From the NCBI GenBank assembly GCA_025361465.1, contig JANYAG010000306.1:1-11496 (forward strand): DNA of 11,496 nucleotides, in the 5' to 3' direction. The position numbers and the translations under genes are program-made. The stretch is from Gemmatimonadota bacterium. Lineage in GTDB: Bacteria > Gemmatimonadota > Gemmatimonadetes > Gemmatimonadales > GWC2-71-9. Each line of letters begins with the position of its first letter. The first letter of the stretch is position 1. The notes under the pieces are model-generated. The model had not been told where the DNA came from and did not search any database. It worked only from the letters and a program-made list of their open reading frames with translations. Positions 1 to 8,356 of the stretch are shown here, in pieces.

Positions 1-3000
1 GGTAGATCGAGAACAGCAGCGACACGGCAACCAGCGTCCGCTCGCCGGAGGAGAGGAGGTGGATGCGCTGGATCCGCTTGCCGCGCGGCGCGGCGTGGAT
101 CTCGATCTCGGCCTCGAGGGGGTCGTCGGGATCGGTGAGGCGCAGTTCGCACTCGCCGCCGCCGAACAGCGTCTGGAAGACATTGACGAAGTTATCGCGC
201 ACCGAGTTGAACGTCTCGAGGAAGAGCGCCTTGGCGGTGCCGTCGATCTCGTGGATGGCCTGGAGCAGCGACTGGCGCGCGGCCACGAGGTCGTCCCGTT
301 GCGCCTGCAGGAAGGCGAGGCGCTTGCTCTCTTCGGCATGCTCCTCGATGGCGAGCGGATTGACCGGCCCGATCGTCTCCAGCGTGGTCGCAATGCGCTC
401 CGCCTCGATCTCCAGCGTCTCGAGGTCGAGGTCGAGCAGGGGGGCCACGTCGACGAGCTGCTGGAACGGTTGCTTCCATTCGGTCTCGACGCGTTCGACC
501 ACGCTGCGCCGCTGCGCCTTGGCATCGGCGACGCCGAGCTCGAGGCGATGGTGTTCTTCGGCCAGGGTGTCGACCTCGCGGCGCACGTCGGCCAGGGCGA
601 TTTCGTGCTCGGCCAGCTGCTGTTCGGCGCCGTGGTGGGCCGCTTCGGCTTCGGTACTGGCAGCCTGCAGCGCGGCGACGTGGCGGGCGCGCTCCTCGCG
701 AGTGGCTTGCCACTGCGCCCGCTGGGCTTCCAAGGCCGCGGTGTCCGCCAGCAGCCGCTCGATCTCCTCGGTGCGTGCCCGACCGGACGACTCTGCCTCG
801 ACGATCACCTGGCTGGTACGCGCCATCGCTTCCGAGGCCGAGCGCAGGCGGGCGCTGATGTGCGCTTCCTGCACCTGCCACTGCGCGCGTTCGTCACGGG
901 CCGCTTCCTGTTCGGCATCAAGGGTGGAAAGGGACGCGCGGCCGGCGACCAGGGCCTCGTCGAGCTGCGTGCGCTGGCGTGTTCCCTCGGTGAGCGCGGC
1001 ATCGACTTCGCTGAGCCGTTGCTCGGCTCGCGCGAGGCGTTCGCCGAGACGGTCGAGTTGGATCGTCAGTTCGGCGAGTTCGCGGTCGTAATTCGCCACA
1101 CGGCGGGCGAGGTCTTCGCGGACCGCGACCGCCTGGCGTTCGGTCTCGCGCAACCGATCGGCCGACTGTTGTGACTGGTCGGCGGCCGCTTCGAGCTGGG
1201 CGAGTTCTGCGGCCGTGCTGGCACGGCGGGCGTCGGCCGTGGCCAGCGTGGTCGTCCGGCGCTCGACGTCGCTGACGAGTGACTTGAGTTCGGCGCGACG
1301 ACGGATCGGGCCGGTCGCCGCCGCCGGGCCCGTGAGATAGATCACCCCGTTCGGGCGGCGCAACGCATGACCCGCGGTGTCGAGCACCTCGGACCCGCCG
1401 ACAAGTGCGGCGACCCAAGCGGCGGCGACCGGGTCGATCCGCAGTCGGCCATCGACGGCGGCGTGTGCCGCCGCCGGGCCCGGGGTGACCGGGAGCAGGA
1501 TCAACGTGCCGGGACGTTCGTCCGCGTGCCATGCCTGAATCGCCCGGGCCGTCGCGGCATCGCGAACCAGCACCGCGTTGAGGAAGTCGCCAAGCAGCTG
1601 CTCCGCCAGTTCCGCCTGGGCCCCTTCGGTTGAGATGAAGTCGGCGAGCGGGCCGAGCACGCCGTCGCCGAACCGCGCTCGCTGAGCAAGCAAGGCGGCG
1701 GCGGCGGGTGCGAGGCCGACGCGATCGCGCTCCAGGGCTTCCAGTGCGGCACGGCGGGCGGCGAGCTTGGCGAGATCCTCCTCGAGCGTCCGACGTTCGG
1801 ACAGTTCGCGCGCCTCGCGGTCGCGGGTCTCGCGAAGTCGGAGGCGCGCTTGTTCCGCGGCGCTGGTCCCGTGGCGGGCGGCGTCGCTCTCGCGTTCGGC
1901 GGTGGCGCGCGCGTCCGTGAGGCGCTGGCCGGCGGTCTGGCGTTCCTGGGTCAGCTGGCCGCGGTGCGCTTCTTCCTGCGCGATCCGCTCACGCAGCGAG
2001 GCGAGTTCGCCCTCGAGCGCCGTACGCTCCCCCTCCAGCGAGCGCAACTGCTGGGCCGCCTGCTGCAGCTCGTGCTCGAGGCCGCGAACGGCTTCCCGTT
2101 GCGCGGCGAGGCGCGAACGCACCGACTCTTCGGCGGACGCACGGCCGGCCAGCTCGTCCTGGACGCGGCGGTGCTCGACCGCCGCGCCTTCGTGCTCCGC
2201 GCCGGCGCTGATCGATTCGCGGCGGGCCTGCTGCAGGCGGATCTCGAGGTCGCTGCGTTCGGCGGCCGCGCGCTCGCGCCGTTCGGCGGCGTTGGCCAGC
2301 CGCTCGGCCGTGAGGGCGAGATCGCCCTCGAGCCGCTCGAGTTCAACCCGCGACGCGGCGAGATCTTCCGCCACGGTGGTGCGGTGGCGCTCGGTGGTGT
2401 TGCGGGACTGGGCCGCGGCTTCGCGGGACACTTCGGCCGCCGAAAGATTCGCGCGCGCAGTGGGCAGCATTTCCGCCAAGGTGGCGTGACGGCGCTCGAA
2501 GGACTCGGTGTCTTCGGCCAGCTGATCGAGCCGGCGGCGCGCCAGCGTGATGGTGACCGAGAAGCGCTCCTCGGTCAGTGCCGTGTGCCGTTCGGTCTTT
2601 CCCTTCTGGCGCGCCAGGGATCGGATCTGCGATTGCACCTCGGCAATGAGATCCTCGAGGCGCTGCAGATCACCCGCGGTCTCCTCGAGCCGCCGTGCCG
2701 TGGTGTGCCGGCGATCGCGATAGAGCCCGATCCCGGCGGCCTCCTCGAACAGGGAACGGCGTTCCTCAGCGCGGTCAGAGAGGAGCAGGTCGATCATCTT
2801 CGCTTCGATGACGACGCCGGCATCGCTGCCCAGGCCCGTGCCGCGCAACAGGTCCTGGATGTCGCGCAGGCGAACCGGTGCCTTGTTGAGCAGATACTCG
2901 CTCTGCCCGGAGCGGGAAAGCCGCCGCGTCACCACCACCTCGGTGTACGGCGTCGGCAGGTCACCGGCCGAGTTGTCGAGATAGAGCGAGACCTCGGTCA

Positions 3001-3229
3001 CGTTCACCGGGCGACGCGTGGCGGCTCCCTGGAAGATCACGTCCTCCATCTTGCCGCCGCGCAGCAAACGCGCGGATTGTTCGCCGAGCACCCAACGCAC
3101 CGCGTCGGACACGTTGGACTTGCCGCAACCATTGGGGCCGACAATCGCGGTGACGCCAGCTTCGAAAGACAGCGACACCGTGTCGGCAAAGGACTTGAAG
3201 CCGGTCAGTTCGAGCCGGGTGAGCTTCAT
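1..3229 (-). CDS. smc: Chromosome partition protein SMC, 3'-truncated by window edge
   Basis: Condensin ATPase that organises and helps segregate the chromosome, normally with ScpA/ScpB. The first 1076 residues are present; the last roughly 100, with Walker B and the D-loop, lie beyond the left edge. Seen in the translation: N-terminal head beginning MKLTRLELTGFKSFAD, Walker A GPNGCGKSN at residues 31-39, Q-loop near Q51 and a conserved YLLN-KAPVRLRDIQDLL stretch at about 112-128; long Glu/Arg/Ala-rich coiled coil to about 510; a hinge-like globular stretch at about 515-645 (starts FGDGVLGPLADFI); a second coiled coil to about 960; then the C-terminal head with the ABC signature LSSGE at 1059-1063 (nt 41-55). 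Classical bacterial SMC has LSGGE here. The frame appears unbroken. The ATG at 3229 gives the canonical SMC N-terminus, although no clear Shine-Dalgarno precedes it. It lies 107 nt downstream of the SPOR lipoprotein gene. Long open frames on the opposite strand are GC-driven shadows. Confidence 0.97.
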   Translation of the reverse strand, partial: MKLTRLELTGFKSFADTVSLSFEAGVTAIVGPNGCGKSNVSDAVRWVLGEQSARLLRGGKMEDVIFQGAATRRPVNVTEVSLYLDNSAGDLPTPYTEVVVTRRLSRSGQSEYLLNKAPVRLRDIQDLLRGTGLGSDAGVVIEAKMIDLLLSDRAEERRSLFEEAAGIGLYRDRRHTTARRLEETAGDLQRLEDLIAEVQSQIRSLARQKGKTERHTALTEERFSVTITLARRRLDQLAEDTESFERRHATLAEMLPTARANLSAAEVSREAAAQSRNTTERHRTTVAEDLAASRVELERLEGDLALTAERLANAAERRERAAAERSDLEIRLQQARRESISAGAEHEGAAVEHRRVQDELAGRASAEESVRSRLAAQREAVRGLEHELQQAAQQLRSLEGERTALEGELASLRERIAQEEAHRGQLTQERQTAGQRLTDARATAERESDAARHGTSAAEQARLRLRETRDREARELSERRTLEEDLAKLAARRAALEALERDRVGLAPAAAALLAQRARFGDGVLGPLADFISTEGAQAELAEQLLGDFLNAVLVRDAATARAIQAWHADERPGTLILLPVTPGPAAAHAAVDGRLRIDPVAAAWVAALVGGSEVLDTAGHALRRPNGVIYLTGPAAATGPIRRRAELKSLVSDVERRTTTLATADARRASTAAELAQLEAAADQSQQSADRLRETERQAVAVREDLARRVANYDRELAELTIQLDRLGERLARAEQRLSEVDAALTEGTRQRTQLDEALVAGRASLSTLDAEQEAARDERAQWQVQEAHISARLRSASEAMARTSQVIVEAESSGRARTEEIERLLADTAALEAQRAQWQATREERARHVAALQAASTEAEAAHHGAEQQLAEHEIALADVRREVDTLAEEHHRLELGVADAKAQRRSVVERVETEWKQPFQQLVDVAPLLDLDLETLEIEAERIATTLETIGPVNPLAIEEHAEESKRLAFLQAQRDDLVAARQSLLQAIHEIDGTAKALFLETFNSVRDNFVNVFQTLFGGGECELRLTDPDDPLEAEIEIHAAPRGKRIQRIHLLSSGERTLVAVSLLFSIY

Positions 3230-3262
3230 CGCATCACAGGTCTGGGGTGAACGCACGCGGCC

Positions 3263-3286
3263 CCACCAAGCCTCGGGAGGCGGTGG
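3263..3286 (-). other. Bulged inverted repeat in the smc leader
   Basis: The 107-nt gap between the SPOR lipoprotein gene and smc contains a short dyad. Read on the minus strand the arms are CCACC-GCCT and AGGC-(TT)-GGTGG around a CCCG loop, giving a 9-bp stem with a two-base bulge. No T-run follows on the minus strand, so it is not a standard intrinsic terminator. It could be an smc leader structure or chance in GC-rich DNA. I found no convincing -35/-10 pair in this gap; the only AT-rich patch is at about 3300-3315. Confidence 0.3.
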
Positions 3287-3336
3287 TCCGGACGGCGGAA
3301 AAGATAGCTGTTACTGTCCCGAACCGCAGGGGATCG

Positions 3337-4764
3337 TCAGTTGCCGCCGGGGCCGGCAGGAACGATGAAATACGAGCGGCCGAGGCGCTTTCCGGCCGCA
3401 TCGGCCTCATCCCGGGAGGGATACGGGCCGACGACAACGCGATAGCCCTGATCGGCAGTCTCCGGGTTGAGGACCCGGGCGGGGTAGCCGCCTTCCTTCA
3501 ACTGCTGCGCCAGGGCCTTCGCCCAGTCCTGGTTCTGCGACGAAGAGATCTGGATGAAGAAGCCCGTCTCGGTGGCTGCCGCCGCGACGGCCGCTGCCGC
3601 CGGAGGAGGCGCGGCCGTCCCGCTATCGGGGCGCGTGCCGGTCGGGACGGCCGCTGCGGTCACCGGGGAAGCGGCGTCGAGCAGGGCGCTCTTGGGGACC
3701 CACGCCAGCGGAAGAAACAGGTCGCTGGCTGCCCCGGTCAGGCGAGTGATCTCGGTGGCCTGGGGGGTCGAAAGATCGATGGTCACGACGTCACGGCCTC
3801 TGCGAATCAGCAGATTCTGCCCGGCGGTGATGGTGGGCAAGTCCTCCCCCCAGGGCGCCTGGATGGTGTGTGCCAGTGTCCACGTCGTGGCATCAATCAC
3901 CCAGAATGAATCACTCTTGGCGGCCCGTGCCATGAGCCAGCGACCGGTTCGGTCGACCCGCAATGCCGACGCCGTGCCGGGCAGCGCGAGGGAGCCGAGG
4001 TTCTCATAGGTGAATCGATCAAGCTGGACCAGGTCGTTCCGCTGGCGCGCGATGTAGATCCGGTGGCCCGATGGAGAGAAGGCGGCATGTGACGGCCCGC
4101 CCCGGATCGAGATGGCCCGTGGGGGTTTCTTGCCCGTCGGATCGATCAGCTGCAGGCCGGACGGTGTCACGACAGAAAACAGGTCGCCGTACCACGTCCC
4201 GGTGACTTCGCCATTCGGAATCCTGATGCGCCGCAGTTCACCATCATCGCCGATGACCTGGGCCGTGCCGACTCCGGGTGCGATGACGATCACCTGGGAT
4301 CCCGGTCCGCGCATCAGGGACACGTCGCCGGCGATCACGGCGGCACGGTACGTCTTGAGAATGCGATTGCTCAGTCGGATCGCCTTGCGGGTCGAATCGA
4401 ATCCGAAGACCTCACCGCTGGGGGTCCCGGTGAATCCGTGGGCCCGGACGGTCAGGGTGCAGCATCGTCCGGCGAGCAGGTCGAGGTTGATCAGCCGTCC
4501 GAGGGTGTCCACGGCGTACACCGTCTTGTCCTCGAGGCTGGCGGAAAGCGTCCGCCGGATCGCCGGGACGCCGGGAATGCGGTAGTCGATGGTACCGCGC
4601 AAGTCGGCACGCAAGAGGGTCGCGGTGCCACCACCACGCGGGAGGCGGAGCACCGACTCGCCCGTCAGCGGGGTGGCTGCGAGCAGGGTGGCCTTCACGC
4701 TGGGGCCGCCGCATCCCGCCAAGGATGCGGCGAGTCCGATCAGGGCGGCGTGACGGCAGGACAT
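3337..4764 (-). CDS. Lipoprotein with propeller-like domain and C-terminal SPOR domain
   Basis: 475 residues, probably a periplasm-facing lipoprotein. Residues 1-18 form a lipoprotein signal ending in the lipobox LAGC (lipidated Cys18). Residues about 25-355 carry repeated short beta-rich units resembling a beta-propeller (for example VYAVDTLGRLINLDL near 82-96, AAFSPSGHRIYIAR near 227-240, ALRVDRTGRWLMAR near 267-280, VVTIDLSTPQATEITRL near 326-342). A Pro/Ala-rich linker spans about 362-398, followed by a SPOR domain at about 400-468 (starts GFFIQISSSQNQDWAKALAQ; contains GYRVVVGPYPSRDEA). SPOR domains bind denuded septal peptidoglycan, so a cell-wall or division-site location is inferred. 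The ATG at 4764 is chosen because it places the lipobox correctly and begins 8 nt after the stop of the upstream outer-membrane gene; the same frame stays open upstream inside that gene, but that extension is a shadow. No strong Shine-Dalgarno, so translational coupling is likely. The exact ligand or partner is unknown. Confidence 0.88.
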   Translation of the reverse strand: MSCRHAALIGLAASLAGCGGPSVKATLLAATPLTGESVLRLPRGGGTATLLRADLRGTIDYRIPGVPAIRRTLSASLEDKTVYAVDTLGRLINLDLLAGRCCTLTVRAHGFTGTPSGEVFGFDSTRKAIRLSNRILKTYRAAVIAGDVSLMRGPGSQVIVIAPGVGTAQVIGDDGELRRIRIPNGEVTGTWYGDLFSVVTPSGLQLIDPTGKKPPRAISIRGGPSHAAFSPSGHRIYIARQRNDLVQLDRFTYENLGSLALPGTASALRVDRTGRWLMARAAKSDSFWVIDATTWTLAHTIQAPWGEDLPTITAGQNLLIRRGRDVVTIDLSTPQATEITRLTGAASDLFLPLAWVPKSALLDAASPVTAAAVPTGTRPDSGTAAPPPAAAAVAAAATETGFFIQISSSQNQDWAKALAQQLKEGGYPARVLNPETADQGYRVVVGPYPSRDEADAAGKRLGRSYFIVPAGPGGN

Positions 4765-4772
4765 GGGTGCGA

Positions 4773-7700
4773 TCAGAACACCGGACCGAAGGAGATGGTC
4801 CAGAACGGGTTTACCCCAGGCCGATTCAACGGCTTGGCGTAATCGAAGCGGAGAATGACGAAGCCGAAGAGATTGATCCGCGCCGAGGCGCCGACCGAGC
4901 GCAACGGCACGCGGACCGCGGAGAGCGACGCGTCGGCGGGGCGGGTCCATCGGACGCTGCTGCTGTCGTCCCAGGCGACACCCATGTCGAAGAAGGCGGC
5001 CAGTTCGAGGGGCGGTACCGCGGCCGGCCAGATGCCCCGGCCCGGCGTGATGACCGTGGCCCGGATCTCGGCGTTCGCCACGGCGACCGACGTGCCGACC
5101 AGTTGGTCGAGCGCGTTGCAACCCGTCGCCGAATTGGCCTCGACCACCTGCGCGACGCTGCACTCGTTGCGCGAGTAGGAGCCGCTGGTATGTCCGCGCA
5201 TCAGGTCGGGATACCCCAGGAACATCTTGAACTGGTGTGCGTCGCGGCCGCTGCGACCATAGTAGAGCAGGCGGGTCGCCAGGGTGAACGGGCCGGCGAT
5301 CTTGTCGTACCGCCGGTAGTCGCCGACCAGCTGAGTGTAGTGCCACCCTCCCATGGTCGGCGAAAACTCGAGCCGTGACCGCCGCCCGAGCATCGGGCCG
5401 ACGTACCCGCTGAGCGAGTTGTCGAAGACGAGGGCGAGCGAGGGCTGGGCCATGCTGACATTCTGCAGGCCGGTGCGCGTGGTGTACGGATCCTGGGTCA
5501 ACAGGCCGCTGCTGGGATCGAACGGCTCGAGCACCTGCATGAGCGCGTCATCCATGTTCGTCAGGGTGAGTCCGGCCTCGATCCGGCGGAACCGGGAGAT
5601 CGGATAGGACCCCTGCGCGAAGGCCGAGCGGAACACCAGGCGCCGGTACTGCTGGACGTAGGTCTGTTCGAAGGCACTCGGACCATTGATGATGCCGCTC
5701 CCTTGATAGAAGTAGTAGGGAGTCTGTGAGATGCCGACCGCGTAATTGAATCGGTGGGAGAGGTTGGCGTAGGCGGCCAGCACCTGCGCTTCGTCGATCC
5801 GGCCATTGAGATATCCGCTGAAGACCATCTGGTGCCCGCCGAGCATGTCGGACAGCGAGATGGATGTTCCCCCGAAGACACCACGACCGAAGTTGTCACG
5901 CTGGTAGCCGATGCTGGGCCGGGCCACATAGTCCGGCGTGAAGTGCACCCGGTAGTTGCGCTGGGTGAACGTGCTGGTATCGGGCAGCCCCAGGATCGTG
6001 GAATCCATCAGCTTCCGAATCGAGACCGGGGCATACGCCCGCTGGGCCGCGGTCACCAGCGACACCGAGTCTGCCCGGCGGAAGCCCTGGGCCGAGCGAT
6101 AGATGGCGCTGTTGCCGCCGCCGGCACTGTCGGCGAGCGGCGCCGGCTTTCGTGCCGTGTCGGCGGTGCTGGCGGCGACCGCGATCGGCTCCGGGCGCCA
6201 AGGCGCTTTCTTCAGGCTGCGTGGATTGTCGAGGACGTAGACGTTGAATTCACCCTGCTCATAGTAGACGTACGCCAGCTTGTCGGACTTGGCGGCCCAC
6301 GAGAGGATTGGCGATAGTGGGGTGATCCCCTGGGCACCGGTGAACAGGTTGGTCAACTGGTAGGATTCGCCGCTGGCAAGGTCGTAGAGGTAGATGTCAC
6401 TGACCCCGCCACGGTCGGACACGTAGGCCAGGGAGGCGCCGTCCGGCGCCCATTGCGGATCGGTGTTCTTGCCGTGGTCCATTCCCTTCAGCAGCTCGAT
6501 GCGGCCCGAGGCGAGGTGGTACAGGGCCAGGCGGTAGTTGCCGAAATGGAGGTCGGCGAAGCTGGTCTCGGGTCCCCGATCCGTGGTGAAGGCGATCGTG
6601 GAGCCATCGGGCGACCACTGCGGGTGCAGGTCGGCGTACTTGTCGTTGGTCAGCCGCGTCAGGTTCTTCCCGTCGCGATCGACGATGAAGAGATCGGAGA
6701 GCCCGCCATCGTACCCCGTGAAGACGAGGCGTTTGCCGTCCGGGCTCCATGCCGGGGTCGTCACCCCGCTCAGTCCCAGGGTGAGGTGGGTGACTTCCTT
6801 GTTGCGCTTGACGTCGAGAACGACGATGTCGTCTTTCGGGCCGCGCTTGGCCGCGAACGCCAGGTACTGTCCGTCAGGGGACCAGCTGGCCGAGGAATTG
6901 ATGAACCGGAACGTTTCGTAGTTGGAGCTCCAGCTCGACTTCAGCAGGCGGCGGATCGGCTTGCCCGACTTGGCGTCGGCGAGCCAGAGATCGACGAAGT
7001 AGAAGTTCTTCTCGGAGAAGTACGCCACCAGCGAACCATCAGGCGAAAGCGCCGGGGCCAGGTGCAGGGTGCCTTCGCTGCGGGTCTTGGAGAGGAGCTG
7101 CTGCGAGACGGCCGACGCCTTCGTGCGCGTGGTGAGCTGGGGCAGGTATTCCTTCTGCACCGCATCGCGCCACTGGTCGCCGAGCTGGCGGAAGTCGAGG
7201 CCGATCACCCGGCGGAACGCCGCCTCGAGCGAGCCGGTGCGCGAGTTCTGCAGGATGGTGGCGATCGCCTCGTCGCCCCACCGCTGGCCGATGTAAGTCA
7301 CGATCGCCTGTCCGAAGCGATACGGGAAGATCCGCGGATCGGTCTCCAGCTGCTTGATGGTCGGCAGCTTGCCCTGGGCGGCGGCGTCTCGGAGCCACAT
7401 GGCGGTGTTCGCGTCGATCGAACCGATCGAGAAGTACTCCGCCATCCCTTCGACAAACCAGAGCGGCGGATTGATCGCGGTGATGGTGGCCAGGCCGCCC
7501 CCCGCGCGTCCGCCGGACCAGACGTCGTACTGGAACTGGTGGGTCATTTCGTGCTGCATCACGTGCTCGATGTCGGCATAGGAGCCGGTCAGCGGCAGCA
7601 CGTTGCGGTGCTTCAGGAAGTCGGTGAATCCGCCGGTGCCTTCGCCCACCTCTTCCTGCGAGATGTTGGTCTGCTGGAAGTCGGAGTGGGAGGCATAGAG

Positions 7701-7955
7701 CACGATCGGCTTGCGTTCCTTGAACTGGTGACGCAGCACCGTGGCGAGCCGGGTGTAGCTCCGCTCGGCCATCCGGGCGACATCGTACGCCGCGACCTGC
7801 TCGACGGGATAGTAGTACACGTCAAAGTGCTCGGTTTCGAGCACCTTGAAATCGAAGTTGCTGTACTGGATCTTGTTCTGCCCGAAGTACTGGGCCTCAC
7901 TCACCCCGGGGATGAGGAGCAGGGCAGTCAGGGGGAGCCAGACGAGTCGGCGCAT
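4773..7955 (-). CDS. Metalloprotease-like/TolB-propeller/Omp85-type barrel outer-membrane protein
   Basis: 1060 residues in three modules. Residues 1-21 are a Sec signal peptide (MRRLVWLPLTALLLIPGVSEA, cut before Q22). Residues about 35-275 resemble the peptidase MA/gluzincin type: zinc motif HEMTH at 135-139 and downstream glutamate in WFVEGMAEY (E169). Residues about 295-580 hold TolB/WD40-like propeller repeats, marked by (W/L)(S/A)PDG at about 303, 358, 403, 447 and 502. A Pro/Ala-rich linker (about 585-660) leads to a C-terminal barrel (about 670-1060) with Omp85 hallmarks: an RG motif in LMRGH (918-922; usual form VRGF/Y), NAEIRATVI (961-969), FFDMGVAWDD (988-997), and the ending FDYAKPLNR...FGPVF with terminal Phe. 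No POTRA domains are evident. The only two cysteines I find, C932 and C946, lie just after the RG motif. The ATG at 7955 is preferred because of the signal peptide and a GAGG 8 nt upstream; a GTG at 7988 overlapping the rsfS stop is an alternative. Modules are well supported; protease activity, substrate and cargo are unknown. Confidence 0.92.
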   Translation of the reverse strand: MRRLVWLPLTALLLIPGVSEAQYFGQNKIQYSNFDFKVLETEHFDVYYYPVEQVAAYDVARMAERSYTRLATVLRHQFKERKPIVLYASHSDFQQTNISQEEVGEGTGGFTDFLKHRNVLPLTGSYADIEHVMQHEMTHQFQYDVWSGGRAGGGLATITAINPPLWFVEGMAEYFSIGSIDANTAMWLRDAAAQGKLPTIKQLETDPRIFPYRFGQAIVTYIGQRWGDEAIATILQNSRTGSLEAAFRRVIGLDFRQLGDQWRDAVQKEYLPQLTTRTKASAVSQQLLSKTRSEGTLHLAPALSPDGSLVAYFSEKNFYFVDLWLADAKSGKPIRRLLKSSWSSNYETFRFINSSASWSPDGQYLAFAAKRGPKDDIVVLDVKRNKEVTHLTLGLSGVTTPAWSPDGKRLVFTGYDGGLSDLFIVDRDGKNLTRLTNDKYADLHPQWSPDGSTIAFTTDRGPETSFADLHFGNYRLALYHLASGRIELLKGMDHGKNTDPQWAPDGASLAYVSDRGGVSDIYLYDLASGESYQLTNLFTGAQGITPLSPILSWAAKSDKLAYVYYEQGEFNVYVLDNPRSLKKAPWRPEPIAVAASTADTARKPAPLADSAGGGNSAIYRSAQGFRRADSVSLVTAAQRAYAPVSIRKLMDSTILGLPDTSTFTQRNYRVHFTPDYVARPSIGYQRDNFGRGVFGGTSISLSDMLGGHQMVFSGYLNGRIDEAQVLAAYANLSHRFNYAVGISQTPYYFYQGSGIINGPSAFEQTYVQQYRRLVFRSAFAQGSYPISRFRRIEAGLTLTNMDDALMQVLEPFDPSSGLLTQDPYTTRTGLQNVSMAQPSLALVFDNSLSGYVGPMLGRRSRLEFSPTMGGWHYTQLVGDYRRYDKIAGPFTLATRLLYYGRSGRDAHQFKMFLGYPDLMRGHTSGSYSRNECSVAQVVEANSATGCNALDQLVGTSVAVANAEIRATVITPGRGIWPAAVPPLELAAFFDMGVAWDDSSSVRWTRPADASLSAVRVPLRSVGASARINLFGFVILRFDYAKPLNRPGVNPFWTISFGPVF

Positions 7956-7963
7956 GGTCGGTG

Positions 7964-7967
7964 CCTC
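7964..7967 (-). promoter_or_regulatory. Ribosome binding site of the three-module envelope gene
   Basis: GAGG on the minus strand, 8 nt before the ATG at 7955. It decides between that start, which gives a clean signal peptide, and the GTG at 7988, which would place 11 charged or polar residues before it. Confidence 0.6.
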
Positions 7968-7984
7968 GCGTCCGCAGGGGACGG

Positions 7985-8356
7985 TCACGGTTCGGAGTGG
8001 AGCACGGGGGCATCCTGCCAGAGGCGTTCGAGCTGATAGAACGCCCTGGTCTCCGGGTGAAACAAGTGAACCACCACATCCACCAAGTCGAGCAGCACCC
8101 AGTGCCCGGTCGTCGAACCCTCGACGTGATGTGCCGACTGGCCGCGCTTGTCCATGGACTGCATTACGCTGTCGGCTAATCCGCGAACGTGGGTCGTGGA
8201 CGTCCCTGAGGCGATGACGAAGAAGTCGGTGGCGTCACACAACCCGCGCAGGTCGAGCACCAGCACCTGGGCTCCCTTCCGATCCTCGATCGCCTCGACG
8301 ACGGCCCGGACCCTCCGCGGCAGCCGGCCAACCTTCCGGTCCACTTGGCGGCTCAC
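7985..8356 (-). CDS. rsfS: Ribosome silencing factor RsfS (Iojap/YbeB family)
   Basis: 123 residues, the usual family size. RsfS binds uL14 on the 50S subunit and blocks subunit joining, lowering translation in starved or stationary cells. The family core is clear: EAIEDRKGAQVLVLDLRGL (21-39), DATDFFVIASGTSTTHVRGLAD (41-62, aligned to the YFVIASG-S region), GHWVLLDLVDVVVHLF (84-99) and the near-terminal PETRAFYQLERLW (101-113). The start is GTG at 8356; no good Shine-Dalgarno is visible, and an alternative in-frame start nearby cannot be excluded. It lies 99 nt downstream of rplI and 29 nt upstream of the outer-membrane gene. In many genomes rsfS sits beside nadD; here it instead follows the ribosomal-protein cluster, a context that fits its ribosomal role. 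Confidence 0.95.
   Translation of the reverse strand: MSRQVDRKVGRLPRRVRAVVEAIEDRKGAQVLVLDLRGLCDATDFFVIASGTSTTHVRGLADSVMQSMDKRGQSAHHVEGSTTGHWVLLDLVDVVVHLFHPETRAFYQLERLWQDAPVLHSEP

Noticed and set aside
59..3250. Long plus-strand open frames of 371 and 466 codons over the smc region
   Set aside because: They lie antisense to a complete, family-matching SMC reading frame; their translations look like low-complexity GC-rich shadow protein with no recognisable domain.
3230..3336. Sigma-70-type promoter for smc around the AT-rich patch at 3300-3315
   Set aside because: TATCTT could serve as a -10 but no acceptable -35 occurs at 16-18 nt spacing.
3337..5346. A 669-codon minus-strand frame as the start of the SPOR lipoprotein
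   Set aside because: The first 194 codons fall inside the outer-membrane gene in another frame and look like shadow sequence; starting at 4764 gives a proper lipobox and an 8-nt intergenic gap.
6453..8036. Plus-strand open frame of 527 codons antisense to the outer-membrane gene
   Set aside because: Shadow of a well-supported minus-strand gene with signal peptide, zinc motif, propeller repeats and barrel; the antisense product has no coherent features.
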